From assembly GCA_905233625.1 (NCBI GenBank), contig CAJOFJ010000010.1:1-64000 (forward strand): 64,000 nucleotides of DNA, read 5' to 3'. Position 1 is the stretch's first letter. Each line of letters starts with the position of its first letter. The notes beneath the pieces are model-generated. The model saw only the letters and a list, made by a program, of their open reading frames with translations. It had not been told where the DNA came from and searched no databases. Position numbers and translations under genes: made by a program. Shown here piece after piece: positions 1 to 8,306 of this stretch. The stretch comes from an uncultured Bacteroidales bacterium. Lineage in GTDB: Bacteria; Bacteroidota; Bacteroidia; Bacteroidales; WCHB1-69.

Positions 1-63
1 ATAATTGACTTAACGCCTTGACGAATGCACGAAGTGCATGTCTTAACGCCTTAACGCCTAACC
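1..63. repeat. Octamer/17-mer repeat element, cut by window start
   Basis: The stretch reads as octamers of the type gccttgac, gtcttaac and gccttaac around one 17-base cassette, gaatgcacgaagtgcat. The cassette contains the short palindrome ATGCAC-gaa-GTGCAT. It matches one arm of the larger elements at 1340, 9385, 14552, 16770 and 38275. The other arm is outside the window or absent. Confidence 0.75.
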
Positions 64-64
64 G

Positions 65-100
65 AAAAAAAACGGACGAAAAAATCGTCCGTTTTTTTTT
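65..100 (-). terminator. Rho-independent terminator of rnhA
   Basis: A-rich flank, stem CGGACGA/TCGTCCG, loop of A residues and a long T run. The hairpin touches the stop codon of the minus-strand RNase H gene. The A and T flanks make it usable in both directions. Confidence 0.85.
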
Positions 101-740
101 ATTTCCTCCCAAAATCGGCAGGAATCTCGCCCCAACGGGGCGTGTCCCATTTAATGATTTTCGTAGTATATGTATTGTTTTGCAACCATAATTCCGCCCG
201 TTGCAGCAAATCGAAAATCTTCTCGTTTTCCGCAGTAGGCAACACCACAGACTTGTGTTTTTTGTGCCGCACCCAGGCAATGGCCGTGATACTGTCTGTA
301 TAAATCGGAATAGAGCTGTTCATCTGTTTCAGCAAAGCCAACCCATGCACAATGGCCAAGAACTCGCCGATATTATTGCTCGCCCCCTGAAATGGTCCCT
401 GGTGAAACCACAGCTTTTTGGTGGTGGTGTGTACCCCGCGGTATTCCATTTGCTTGGTCACCATATTGCAGGCCGCATCCACCGAAAGACTGTCCCACAC
501 CGGCACAGGATCGTTACTGCTAAGGAAACTCAAACCGGCAGGTTTAGGAGCCGACAATTGTTGTTTCCGATACTGTTCATAGCCTTCCATGTAGGCCTTG
601 TCTGCCTCCATTTTCGATTCGAACGACTTGTATTTGGCTCCCTCGAACTGGTCAACCTGGGATTTGCAAGTGGCCCAGTCCTCAAATACGCCAGTGACAC
701 GACCGACCCAAACCACGTAATATTTTTTCTTCACTGCCAT
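99..740 (-). CDS. rnhA: Ribonuclease H with viroplasmin-like N-terminal domain
   Basis: The 213-residue protein should cut the RNA strand of RNA-DNA hybrids. Residues about 5-53 (KYYVVWVGRVTGVF onward) match the viroplasmin/RNase H hybrid-binding domain. A linker follows, then a type I RNase H fold. Candidate catalytic acids are D88 (SVDAAC), E126 (NIGEF), D149 (YTDS) and D209 (IPADFGRK), so the active site looks complete. I start at 740 (MAVKKKYY) rather than the ATG three codons upstream, because MAVKKKYY is the usual beginning in relatives. The gene is transcribed away from the lipoprotein gene at 822 and ends at a strong terminator. The RNase HI assignment is firm; its physiological targets cannot be read from the sequence. 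Confidence 0.9.
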   Translation of the reverse strand: MAVKKKYYVVWVGRVTGVFEDWATCKSQVDQFEGAKYKSFESKMEADKAYMEGYEQYRKQQLSAPKPAGLSFLSSNDPVPVWDSLSVDAACNMVTKQMEYRGVHTTTKKLWFHQGPFQGASNNIGEFLAIVHGLALLKQMNSSIPIYTDSITAIAWVRHKKHKSVVLPTAENEKIFDLLQRAELWLQNNTYTTKIIKWDTPRWGEIPADFGRK

Positions 741-763
741 AATGTACATTCAATTTTTTTGCG

Positions 764-771
764 TAACTTTG
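764..771 (+). promoter_or_regulatory. Bacteroidota-type -7 element TAACTTTG
   Basis: It matches the TAnnTTTG consensus and lies about 50 nt upstream of the lipoprotein start at 822. No convincing -33 TTG was found at the usual distance. Confidence 0.6.
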
Positions 772-821
772 CAGAATGTATCCACAAAAATCAAGATGGC
801 AAAAATATAAAACTATAACGT

Positions 822-1337
822 ATGAAAAGGTTTTCTCTCCCAAAACTTATCAACATTTTTTTCATGCTCCTGCTGATGGGGAGTCTGATATTCGCTTGCA
901 AACAAAAGAAAGACAATAATATTGTCTTTGAACAGACCGTCAACTTCGAGAACGACAACTGGGACTTCACCCATCGGACGCTGGAATTTACCGCCCATAT
1001 CACCGACACAGTTTCGCCCCACAGTATTGAGATGGAACTGAAATACGGAGATGACGACGAACGTGTGGACATGATGCCTGTCAGCTTTTCCATCACCTCC
1101 CCCGATGGAGGCAAAACATCAGTCTCTTCCGCCTTCGTATTTGTGGAGCAGGAAGACGTGCCGGATTTCACCAACAAGGCCAAACAGCTTAGTGGCACAC
1201 AGATACGTTCGCTATACAGCAAAAAATACTTCAACAGATCGGGCGACTACCATTTCAGGCTCAACCGCCATTCCGACAAGTTCGACAATTACAATATCCA
1301 GTCGCTGACACTGAGAGTTATCCGCTTACCAGAATAA
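822..1337 (+). CDS. Lipoprotein, possibly GldH-like
   Basis: The 171-residue protein has a basic N-terminus, a hydrophobic stretch and a lipobox LIFAC with Cys26 as the likely lipidated residue, so it is exported and membrane-anchored. The mature part is a single mostly beta domain. Its size and pattern (FENDNWDF near the start, SGDYHFRLNRHSDKFDNYNIQ near the end) recall the GldH gliding/T9SS-associated lipoproteins, but the similarity is weak and judged by eye. It has its own TAACTTTG promoter. A repeat element starts right after the stop codon and fills the space to the convergent gpsA. The lipoprotein call is sure; GldH is a guess. Confidence 0.75.
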   Translation: MKRFSLPKLINIFFMLLLMGSLIFACKQKKDNNIVFEQTVNFENDNWDFTHRTLEFTAHITDTVSPHSIEMELKYGDDDERVDMMPVSFSITSPDGGKTSVSSAFVFVEQEDVPDFTNKAKQLSGTQIRSLYSKKYFNRSGDYHFRLNRHSDKFDNYNIQSLTLRVIRLPE

Positions 1338-1339
1338 AG

Positions 1340-1527
1340 ACATGGAGACGTGAAGACATGCACTTCGTGCATTCGTGGAGACGTTAAGACATGCACTGCG
1401 TGCATTCGTTAAGGCGTTAAGGCGTTGAAGTAATATCGTCTTAACGAGCGAACGAAGTGAGCGTCTCCACGTCTCCACGTCTCCACGTCTCCACGTCTCC
1501 ACGTCTCCACGTCTCCACGTCTCCACG
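1340..1527. repeat. Octamer/17-mer inverted-repeat element between convergent genes
   Basis: The left arm contains gtgaagac, the cassette atgcacttcgtgcattc, gtggagac, gttaagac, the cassette atgcactgcgtgcattc and gttaaggc twice. An AT-rich centre follows. The right arm is in complementary orientation: the cassette gagcgaacgaagtgagc, then eight perfect tandem copies of gtctccac (1463-1526). The element starts about 2 nt after the lipoprotein stop codon and ends 2 nt before the gpsA stop codon. Confidence 0.9.
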
Positions 1528-1528
1528 A

Positions 1529-2584
1529 TTAAACGAAATGCTCGGCGATGCGCTTCATCTCTGACGAGACGTTATTGCTCTCATACAGAATACCATAGAT
1601 AGTTTCCACGATAGGGATGTCGGCCTTGAACTCCTTGTTCATCTCGTGGATACAGCGGCAGGAAAAATAACCCTCCGCAATCATGTTCATCTCAAGGCGA
1701 GCCACACGCACCGACAGACCGTGACCGATCATGTTGCCGAACATACGATTACGACTGTAACTCGAATAAGCGGTCACCAACAAGTCACCCAAATATACGG
1801 AATCAGAAATATGACGATCTTCCAGCGGATAAATGCTCGACACAAACTTCTTCATTTCCTTGAGACAGTTGGCGATATAAGCGGCAATAAAATTGTCGCC
1901 ATAGCCCAAACCACTATAAATACCTGCGCCCAAAGCATAAATATTTTTCAACACCACAGCCATCTCCGCCCCCTTAATATCGTTTGACACCGATGCGCGG
2001 ACATAGCGGTTGGTAAAGAACTGGGCCACTGTCTTGGCCAGCTCCGCATTCTCTGAGGCCGCTGTCAAGAAGGTGAATTTCTCTTTCGCCACCTCCTCGG
2101 CATGAGAAGGACCACTGATAACAGCCAGATTGGATGCGGGTATTCTGAACTCGGTTTTCAGATATTCGGTAATCACCTGCATGGTTTCCGGCACAATACC
2201 TTTCACCGCGTTGATGATTTTCTTCTGGTTCAGCTTGCTTTTCTTGAGAGGCTCAAGTGTCTTGTGCAAGAAAGCCGACGGCGTGACAATGATGACATAA
2301 TCCGATTTGGCCACCACCTGTCGCAGGTCGGTGCTGATTTTAACATCTTTTGGGTTGATGTAAACCGAACTGAGGAACAAAGGATTGTGCCCATAAGTGC
2401 TCACTCCTTCCACAATTTCTTCCTCGCGCACCCACCAATGAATGTGTTCCAAATTGGCTGACAGAATTTTCACAATGGCAGTAGCCCAGCTGCCACCACC
2501 AATTACCGCCACCCTGTATCGCATTCTGGTCTTTTTTCTACGAGCCGGAATCATCACTTCCGAAAACATATCCACCAGTTCCAT
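1529..2584 (-). CDS. gpsA: NAD(P)H-dependent glycerol-3-phosphate dehydrogenase
   Basis: The enzyme reduces dihydroxyacetone phosphate to sn-glycerol 3-phosphate for phospholipid synthesis. The Rossmann motif AVIGGGSWATAIVK opens the catalytic core. Later come VISGPSHAEEVAKE and the helical domain with KGAEMAVVLKNIYALGAGIYSGL, which carries the conserved catalytic lysine region. An ATG at 2602 would leave almost no leader after the TATTTTTG promoter at 2615-2622. I prefer MELVDMF at 2584, which has an AAAGAGA stretch in front; a start at 2524 (MRYRVAV) is also possible. The product is 352 residues, slightly longer than typical because of the N-terminal extension. Family assignment is firm; the exact start is not. 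Confidence 0.92.
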   Translation of the reverse strand: MELVDMFSEVMIPARRKKTRMRYRVAVIGGGSWATAIVKILSANLEHIHWWVREEEIVEGVSTYGHNPLFLSSVYINPKDVKISTDLRQVVAKSDYVIIVTPSAFLHKTLEPLKKSKLNQKKIINAVKGIVPETMQVITEYLKTEFRIPASNLAVISGPSHAEEVAKEKFTFLTAASENAELAKTVAQFFTNRYVRASVSNDIKGAEMAVVLKNIYALGAGIYSGLGYGDNFIAAYIANCLKEMKKFVSSIYPLEDRHISDSVYLGDLLVTAYSSYSRNRMFGNMIGHGLSVRVARLEMNMIAEGYFSCRCIHEMNKEFKADIPIVETIYGILYESNNVSSEMKRIAEHFV

Positions 2585-2614
2585 TCTCTTTCGTTTTAAC
2601 ATTTTTTAATTGTG

Positions 2615-2622
2615 CAAAAATA
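2615..2622 (-). promoter_or_regulatory. -7 element TATTTTTG for gpsA
   Basis: The minus strand reads TATTTTTG about 30 nt before the chosen gpsA start. It argues against the ATG at 2602, which would be nearly leaderless. Confidence 0.6.
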
Positions 2623-2667
2623 CAAAAAAAAATCACACGAACAAGTAAAATTCTCAGTTTTTAATTT

Positions 2668-2704
2668 CATTGGCACATTAGCACATTGTCTCATTAGCAC
2701 ATTA
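2668..2704. repeat. Octamer array (gcacatta) upstream of the AddB-like gene
   Basis: Words gcacatta, gcacattg, tctcatta and gcacatta follow one another with period 8. A nearly identical stretch of about 35 bp lies at 47579-47613 upstream of the MutS-family gene. In both places the array ends about 15 nt before a TAnnTTTG promoter element. Confidence 0.75.
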
Positions 2705-2717
2705 ACTAATTTATTCG

Positions 2718-2725
2718 TATCTTTG
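2718..2725 (+). promoter_or_regulatory. -7 element TATCTTTG for the AddB-like gene
   Basis: Perfect TAnnTTTG match 20 nt upstream of the ATG at 2746. Confidence 0.65.
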
Positions 2726-2745
2726 CAAAAACAATAAAACGAAAG

Positions 2746-5700
2746 ATGACCTTCCTCCAGCAACTGGCCCAAACCATACTGCAACGCGACGACATCGCCT
2801 TGAAAGACACACTGATTGTGCTGCCCAACAAGCGTGCGCGAAGGATGTTGCAGAAGGAGCTGGCCGCTGGCATCGCACATCCCTGCTTCTCCCCCACCAT
2901 ATTCTCCATCGACGAATTCATTCACAAACTGTCGGATTACACCCTCTGCGACGACATCGAATTGCTGCATATCCTGTTTAAAGCATACCAGAAGTTCGAC
3001 CATGCCAAAAGCGAAAAGTTAGCGGCGTTCCTGTCGTGGGCCGAAACTTTCATCCACGATATCAGCGAAATAGACATGCAGCTGGCCGATGCCTCCAAAA
3101 TTTTCGGCAACCTGTCAGATCTCAAAGAGCTGGAAACGGTTTTCGGTCGCGAAACCCTCAGTCCCAACCAACAGCGCTACCTGAAATTTTACAGTAGTTT
3201 ACATGGACTTTACCAGGATTTTAACAGTTTTTTAGACGAAGCGAAACTCGCCTACGAGGGAAAAATTTACAAAGATGTGGCCGAACATCTGCTGGATTAT
3301 GCCCCGAAATTCAAATTCAAACGTTATATCTTTGCCGGCTTCCAGACCCTTTCGCCCTCCGAAATGGCCTTGGCGCAATATTACCATCAGGAACACCAGG
3401 CCGAATTCTATTTTGATATTGATGATTTCTATCGCAGCAATTACACGCCTTTTATCAATATTCTTCAGAATAAATTAAAAATCAAAGACTTAAACTGGAT
3501 TCATCACGATTATGCCACCATCCCGAAAGAGATTTTCCTGGTGGGGGCTTCCAAGTCGATGAACCAGATTTTTTATGCCATCGAGCAGCTGAACCGCATT
3601 GAAAAAGAGGAAGGAAGCCTCAACAACACCGTGCTGGTCTTCGCCGACGAGAAACTGCTCATTCCCTTCCTCCACTGCTATGACTGCAGCAAGGCCAACC
3701 TCACCATGGGCTATCCGCTGAACGCCACCCCTGCCTACGCCCTGCTCGCCACTTTGATCAGCTGTGCCCGCAACGGACAGCGTTTCCAAAGCATGCAGCA
3801 GCAGAACGAAATGCTCTACTATCACCGCGACGTCTTCAGTTTCTTCAGAAATCCACTGATTATCAACTATTTATTCAGCAATTCCCAACAACACGAGAAT
3901 TTCCTAAAAGACCTGCTGGCACTCAACAGTATCTTGTATCCCCGTCAAAACCTGAGTTTTCAGGTTGCTGAAACCCTCGAAACAGCAGAATTCCCCGATT
4001 TATCAGGAAAACCTGCGGATATGCTCCAGGCTATCATCGATTTCTTCAAACTGCTGCAATCGCGATGCATACAAGCGGGCACATCCCCATTCGACCAGCA
4101 TTGCCTCAGTATGATTATCAATGGTTTGCAAGAAGCATTGAACTATCTGCATCTCTTTCAAACTGATATAACTGATTTAGAATCCGCTGTTTTTATCATC
4201 AACCACCTCATCCAGCGCAACTCCATCCCTCTCAAGGGAAATCCGTCCGAAGGTCTGCAAATCATGGGTTTGCTGGAAACCCGAGCCCTGGATTTCAAAA
4301 ACGTCATCATGCTGTCGGTCAACGAAGGCACCCTGCCCGCTGGCCGCAGCTCCAATTCGCTGATACTGCACGAGATAAAACGATATTTCGGCCTCCCCAC
4401 CTATCAGGAGAAAGACACGGTTTACGGATACCATTTTTTCAGATTGCTACAGCGGGCCGAGCAAGTCCATCTTCTATACAACACCGACTCCGACACCAGT
4501 CTGGCGGAAAAAAGCCGTTTCCTGAAACAACTTGATTTTGAGATTAATGCACAAAATCTGACCAATATTCAGCTACACGAATTTGTCCTGCCTACGATGG
4601 TCAGCTCAGAGCAACAAAGCACGGAGTTCAGCATTGCGAAAACCGAAGCCATTGTAGAGAAATTGCTCAACATGGAATACACCTACTCGCAGCTGAACGA
4701 CTACCTCAACTGTCCGCTCCAATTCTACCTCAAACATATCGCCAAAATCGAGGCAAGCGAGGATATTTCTGAAAGTGTGGAACAAAAACTCATCGGCAAC
4801 GCCATCCACGACCTGCTGGACAAGATTGGCAACCAGCTGATTGAACGGCCCAGCGACTATCCGCGAATTATCGGAGAGGCCCTGCAGGACCTGGATGAAT
4901 CTGTGGAAAAAGCCATGCGGAAAGCCGTTCTCCAAGAACATAAAAACAGCGACGAGAACAAGATTTACATCGACCTCAGCCGGGGGAAGAGTTTTCTGGC
5001 CACCGAAGTCGTCAAGAAGGCGGTCACAAGTTACCTCAACAAGCTGAAAGAGGATTTTGAAAAAGCTGAAAAAGAACAATATAGCTTCAAGATACTGGCC
5101 ACAGAGCAAAAGTTGACCTCCACTGTCAATGTGGCCGAACATCCTATAAAGCTGAAAGGCTTCGCCGACCGCATCGACCTGCGGAAAGGCCTTGTCACTC
5201 TCCTGGACTACAAAACCGGCTACGTGGGAGACAAAGGACTGAAATGCGACGACTTATCCGACATCTTCACCGGCACGGAACACAAACAACTGCTGCAACT
5301 ACTGATGTACGCCTACCTCTATGATAGGGATCAGGGATTAGGGGTTAGTGATCAGAAGACAGATAATGGAATTCAAAATTCAAAATTCAAAATCCAAAAT
5401 CCCATTGCCCCAAAAACTGTCAACTGTCAACTGTCAACTGTCAACTACTCCTGCGGTATCATCAGCTTCCAGCGCCTGTATAAAAAAGAGCAACACGAGC
5501 TCTTCCCCACTTTTCAGCTGTCAGAGAACAGCAATCAGGATACAGGGGACAGTGATCAGGGAACAGATAGTAAAATTCAAAATTCAAAATTCAAAATTCA
5601 AAATTCCAGTGACCCCGAAACTGTCAACTCTGAAAGCCTCATCACCCCCAAAATACTGGAACTTTTCGAAAGCCATCTCATCAATCTGCTGCGTGACATC

Positions 5701-5802
5701 ATCAACCCTGAACTGCCATTTGTTCAGACCGATGATGAAAAACACTGCCGCTACTGTGACTACTCCGCCATTTGCAAAAAAAGCCTCTCACAGGATGAGT
5801 AG
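2746..5802 (+). CDS. AddB-like PD-(D/E)XK nuclease with repeat-derived inserts
   Basis: The 1018-residue protein resembles the AddB subunit of AddAB (RecBCD-type) helicase-nucleases, which process double-strand ends for recombination. The N-terminal part is helicase-like without an obvious Walker A. The C-terminal nuclease has H688 (GNAIH), D808/D811 (FADRID), D821 and K823 (LLDYKTG) and the Q-rich helix QLLQLLMY at 848-855. Cys656, Cys1001, Cys1004 and Cys1010 (NCPLQFYL and CRYCDYSAIC) fit the AddB iron-sulfur cluster. Two low-complexity stretches lie in frame between the Q helix and the last three cysteines, at about 860-904 and 930-965. Both contain the peptide KIQNSKFKIQN and are encoded by heptamer repeats like those in spacers. 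No addA lies nearby. The fold call is firm, and the gene appears intact despite the inserts. Confidence 0.88.
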   Translation: MTFLQQLAQTILQRDDIALKDTLIVLPNKRARRMLQKELAAGIAHPCFSPTIFSIDEFIHKLSDYTLCDDIELLHILFKAYQKFDHAKSEKLAAFLSWAETFIHDISEIDMQLADASKIFGNLSDLKELETVFGRETLSPNQQRYLKFYSSLHGLYQDFNSFLDEAKLAYEGKIYKDVAEHLLDYAPKFKFKRYIFAGFQTLSPSEMALAQYYHQEHQAEFYFDIDDFYRSNYTPFINILQNKLKIKDLNWIHHDYATIPKEIFLVGASKSMNQIFYAIEQLNRIEKEEGSLNNTVLVFADEKLLIPFLHCYDCSKANLTMGYPLNATPAYALLATLISCARNGQRFQSMQQQNEMLYYHRDVFSFFRNPLIINYLFSNSQQHENFLKDLLALNSILYPRQNLSFQVAETLETAEFPDLSGKPADMLQAIIDFFKLLQSRCIQAGTSPFDQHCLSMIINGLQEALNYLHLFQTDITDLESAVFIINHLIQRNSIPLKGNPSEGLQIMGLLETRALDFKNVIMLSVNEGTLPAGRSSNSLILHEIKRYFGLPTYQEKDTVYGYHFFRLLQRAEQVHLLYNTDSDTSLAEKSRFLKQLDFEINAQNLTNIQLHEFVLPTMVSSEQQSTEFSIAKTEAIVEKLLNMEYTYSQLNDYLNCPLQFYLKHIAKIEASEDISESVEQKLIGNAIHDLLDKIGNQLIERPSDYPRIIGEALQDLDESVEKAMRKAVLQEHKNSDENKIYIDLSRGKSFLATEVVKKAVTSYLNKLKEDFEKAEKEQYSFKILATEQKLTSTVNVAEHPIKLKGFADRIDLRKGLVTLLDYKTGYVGDKGLKCDDLSDIFTGTEHKQLLQLLMYAYLYDRDQGLGVSDQKTDNGIQNSKFKIQNPIAPKTVNCQLSTVNYSCGIISFQRLYKKEQHELFPTFQLSENSNQDTGDSDQGTDSKIQNSKFKIQNSSDPETVNSESLITPKILELFESHLINLLRDIINPELPFVQTDDEKHCRYCDYSAICKKSLSQDE
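5330..5446. repeat. In-frame heptamer array, insert 1 in the AddB-like gene
   Basis: The segment joins three heptamer-type stretches: gggattagg/ggttagt words, attcaaa copies and four gtcaact copies. The same word types occur in spacers at 28381 and 39052. The total length keeps the reading frame open, encoding KIQNSKFKIQN and PKTVNCQLSTVN. Confidence 0.85.
5533..5635. repeat. In-frame heptamer array, insert 2 in the AddB-like gene
   Basis: A second copy of the same composite order: caggggacagtgatcaggg-type words, then attcaaa repeats, then a single actgtcaac. It again encodes KIQNSKFKIQN followed by PETVN. The two inserts are about 90 bp apart and are separated by ordinary coding sequence (IISFQRLYKKEQHELFP). 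Confidence 0.85.
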
Positions 5803-5873
5803 AGACCTTTCCTGACACGTCTCTACAAGATTCATCCACTTTTCTGAATTCTAAAATTTTAAAAAGAAAAACG

Positions 5874-6605
5874 ATGAAATCATTTTTCAGATTCACCGCC
5901 GGTGAGTGGGCGGCATCTGCATTGATGGGCATGCTCATCATCGCAGGAATTATGTTCTATTTTCTCTATGAGAACTCTGCCGTGGCGCATACCGATTACT
6001 CGGAATACAAAGAGCTGTTTTCACAGTTCGAGCAGGAGCAGCAACGGCTGGCAGATTCGGCAAAAGCAGCACAACAGGCAAGATACCAAAACAGATATGC
6101 GCATTATTCCGAACAATACCATAAAAACGGTCACTACAAGCCCGAGGCGACAAAAGCCTTTTCTGACGACAGCTTGAAAAAACAGCCCCAAAAACCGCAA
6201 TACGCCATTGTCAAGGTGGAGCTGAACCATGCCGACACCAGCGACATCATGCGCATCCCAGGGTTTGGCAGCAAGCGGGCACAGAAAATCGTGGAGTACC
6301 GCGGCAAGCTCGGCGGCTTCTATAATCTTGCGCAGCTTCAGGAAATTTACATCCTGCAAAATATCAATCTGGAGTATGTTGAGAAATACTTTACGGTCGA
6401 CTACAGGCTAATCCGCAAAATCAACATCAACCAGTGCGACTACAAGACCCTGGTTTCGCATCCCTATTTCGACAGCTACCTCACCAAGACCATCCTCAAC
6501 TATCGTCAGAAGAACGGCATCATCCGCGACCTGGCGCACCTCCGCGAGGTCACCCACATGTACGCGGAGTTGGAGGAGAAGTTGCAATGGTATATAGCGT
6601 TTTAG
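5874..6605 (+). CDS. Membrane-anchored ComEA-like helix-hairpin-helix protein
   Basis: The 243-residue protein has one N-terminal membrane segment (about 13-32), a Gln/Ala-rich probable coiled coil (about 45-75) and two helix-hairpin-helix units. The first contains VELNHADTSDIMRIPGFGSK and the second ININQCDYKTLVSHPYF. HhH pairs of this kind bind DNA without sequence preference, as in ComEA. An envelope-anchored DNA-binding role in uptake or surface DNA handling is plausible but inferred. It begins 71 nt after the AddB-like gene and may share its transcript. The second HhH is less canonical, lacking a clear GIG motif. Confidence 0.82.
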   Translation: MKSFFRFTAGEWAASALMGMLIIAGIMFYFLYENSAVAHTDYSEYKELFSQFEQEQQRLADSAKAAQQARYQNRYAHYSEQYHKNGHYKPEATKAFSDDSLKKQPQKPQYAIVKVELNHADTSDIMRIPGFGSKRAQKIVEYRGKLGGFYNLAQLQEIYILQNINLEYVEKYFTVDYRLIRKININQCDYKTLVSHPYFDSYLTKTILNYRQKNGIIRDLAHLREVTHMYAELEEKLQWYIAF

Positions 6606-7750
6606 CCTTCACACTTTCCAAGGATGAAAAGTGTGCAAAAATCCATACCATCTTTCTTTTCCGTTCCTTTTCCCATGATGGAAAAGGAACCAAAAGATCT
6701 AGCCGACGGTAAGTGCAGCCGCACAGGCCCGTTCCCCCCAACCGTCGGCCCTGCCCCCGCACGCAGCATCTTAGCATTATTTGCAGGGACGCATTGAATG
6801 CGTCCGCATCCGCGTTGTGTATGCATATCATGTAACACCTTGTAGTGCTGTAATCCCAGCGAACCAAGTGTCGAAGACACGTCATCCTAATAACCCCGCG
6901 TGTAAGTGTGAGGCAAAAGGATGTACTCACTGTCTCCAAGCCTCGAAGAGGCGCTACGCACGCAGTGCAATTAACCCCTGACAAGGCCGCAGTCTGGGGT
7001 AGGGATGACACACCCCTCCTCTCTTCGCGGCACACAAAAGACTCACCCCGAGGCTGGAACGAGCCTGCCGCGAAAGGGATAGCATCACCACAAAGAAAAA
7101 ACTAAAACCATATATTATGATGTTCGTGGTAGTTCGGCAATTGCAATGGTCGTTTTAACTTGTCAGTCATAACAATAATTTCAAAATTCACAGAATTTTA
7201 AAGTGCAGTTCCAACTTGATCACAAGTCCTCCTTTCAGAGAAACATCGCCATCACCACAGGCAGCAAAGTGGTATTACCGTCGTACCGAAAATCTAACAG
7301 TTTTACCAGCCATCAAGCTGTCCTTACCTCATTTCTTCAGTATACTTTTTGATATACAGGCGCTGTTCGTTAAACTGGTAGTAGGATATCACATATCTCC
7401 GATATACACATGAGATACTATATGCTTGTCACCACAGAGTGCGGCTGCGCCGCTTGTGTGGTGTTAATTGCGACTTCGGCACGTCTCATGCCTCCAGCAT
7501 GCCGTTATAGCCAATACAGAATGCCCGATCAACATTAAGAACCATACAAAATCACTTTGACCGACCATTTAACAATTTAGAATTTAATCATAAATATTGA
7601 AAAATATTTTTCAACAAATTATATTCATATTAAAATTATTTATACTTTTGCAGCGAAAATTCCGGTTCAAAAGGAAAACAGAAAACGTGCACAAAAAAAA
7701 ATTTATTTAGACCGCAAATATTATTGTATAACATATAAATCCATAGAATT
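6606..7750. other. 1.1-kb gene-free region with hairpins and possible coding remnants
   Basis: No reading frame here shows a recognisable domain or lasting codon bias. Strong inverted repeats are present: GTTCCTTTTCC/GGAAAAGGAAC (6663-6690), GCCGACGGT/ACCGTCGGC (6702-6749) and GGACGCATT/AATGCGTCC (6787-6805). On the minus strand around 7320-7420 a short frame reads YYQFNEQRLYIKKYTEEM before a stop. Another near 7110-7165 reads MTDKLKRPLQLPNYHEH before a stop. Both look like broken coding scraps. Confidence 0.5.
7643..7650 (+). promoter_or_regulatory. -7 element TACTTTTG
   Basis: TAnnTTTG match about 100 nt upstream of the start at 7751. The leader is A/T rich. Confidence 0.55.
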
Positions 7751-8263
7751 ATGAACACATCAACATTAGACCCTAAAACAATGAGCTGGGACGACATCAA
7801 AGAGGCTATGGCCGAAACCGACCGGAGAATGAAAGAGCTGCAAGGTCTATTTACTACACAGTGGGGAAAACTGATTGAGGCATTGACGAAACCTGCGGCA
7901 CTCAAACTGTTCAAGGAGAAAGGTATCAAAATTACACAGATTTATAGAGGCGCCCATTATGGAGAGTGGAATACGGGAGCAATGGAGGTGGATGTTATCC
8001 TTTGCAACACGATAGAAGCCGTGGCCGTAGAAGTGAAGACCACATGCAAAGTGGAAGATGTGAACTATTTTATGAAGCAGATGGAACACTTCAAGGAGGC
8101 TTTCCATCCCTTTGACAAATGCAAGGTCTATCCAGCCATCGCGGCTTTGCAATACGACGAGAATTCAGACATCTATGCTTTGAAGCACGGTCTATATGTA
8201 TTGCATACTAATGGCGATGGTCTTTTCTCTCTTACCGAACCCAATAACAAATTGGTACTATAA
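7751..8263 (+). CDS. Small PD-(D/E)XK nuclease-like protein (DUF3782-like)
   Basis: The 170-residue protein starts with a short coiled-coil-like helix (AMAETDRRMKELQGLF) and continues into a compact alpha/beta domain. EVDVILCN followed about 10 residues later by AVEVKTT fits the D...ExK core of the PD-(D/E)XK fold, as in the DUF3782-type proteins common in Bacteroidota and cyanobacteria. Whether it cuts DNA is unknown; many members have no proven activity. It stands alone between the gene-free region and the convergent HdrA-like gene, with its own promoter. Confidence 0.75.
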   Translation: MNTSTLDPKTMSWDDIKEAMAETDRRMKELQGLFTTQWGKLIEALTKPAALKLFKEKGIKITQIYRGAHYGEWNTGAMEVDVILCNTIEAVAVEVKTTCKVEDVNYFMKQMEHFKEAFHPFDKCKVYPAIAALQYDENSDIYALKHGLYVLHTNGDGLFSLTEPNNKLVL

Positions 8264-8306
8264 GATCACCCCTGTTCGGACGCATGCGGAGGAAGTCACA
8301 TAAGAA

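Noticed and set aside
1326-1526. Minus-strand reading frame of 66 residues with METWRRGDV repeats
   Set aside because: It is the translation of the gtctccac octamer array; period-8 DNA read in triplets gives an 8-residue pattern. No gene.
6550-7105. Several open frames of 65-161 codons in the gene-free region
   Set aside because: They overlap hairpins and each other on both strands, have unlikely composition (Arg/Cys rich) and no family resemblance.
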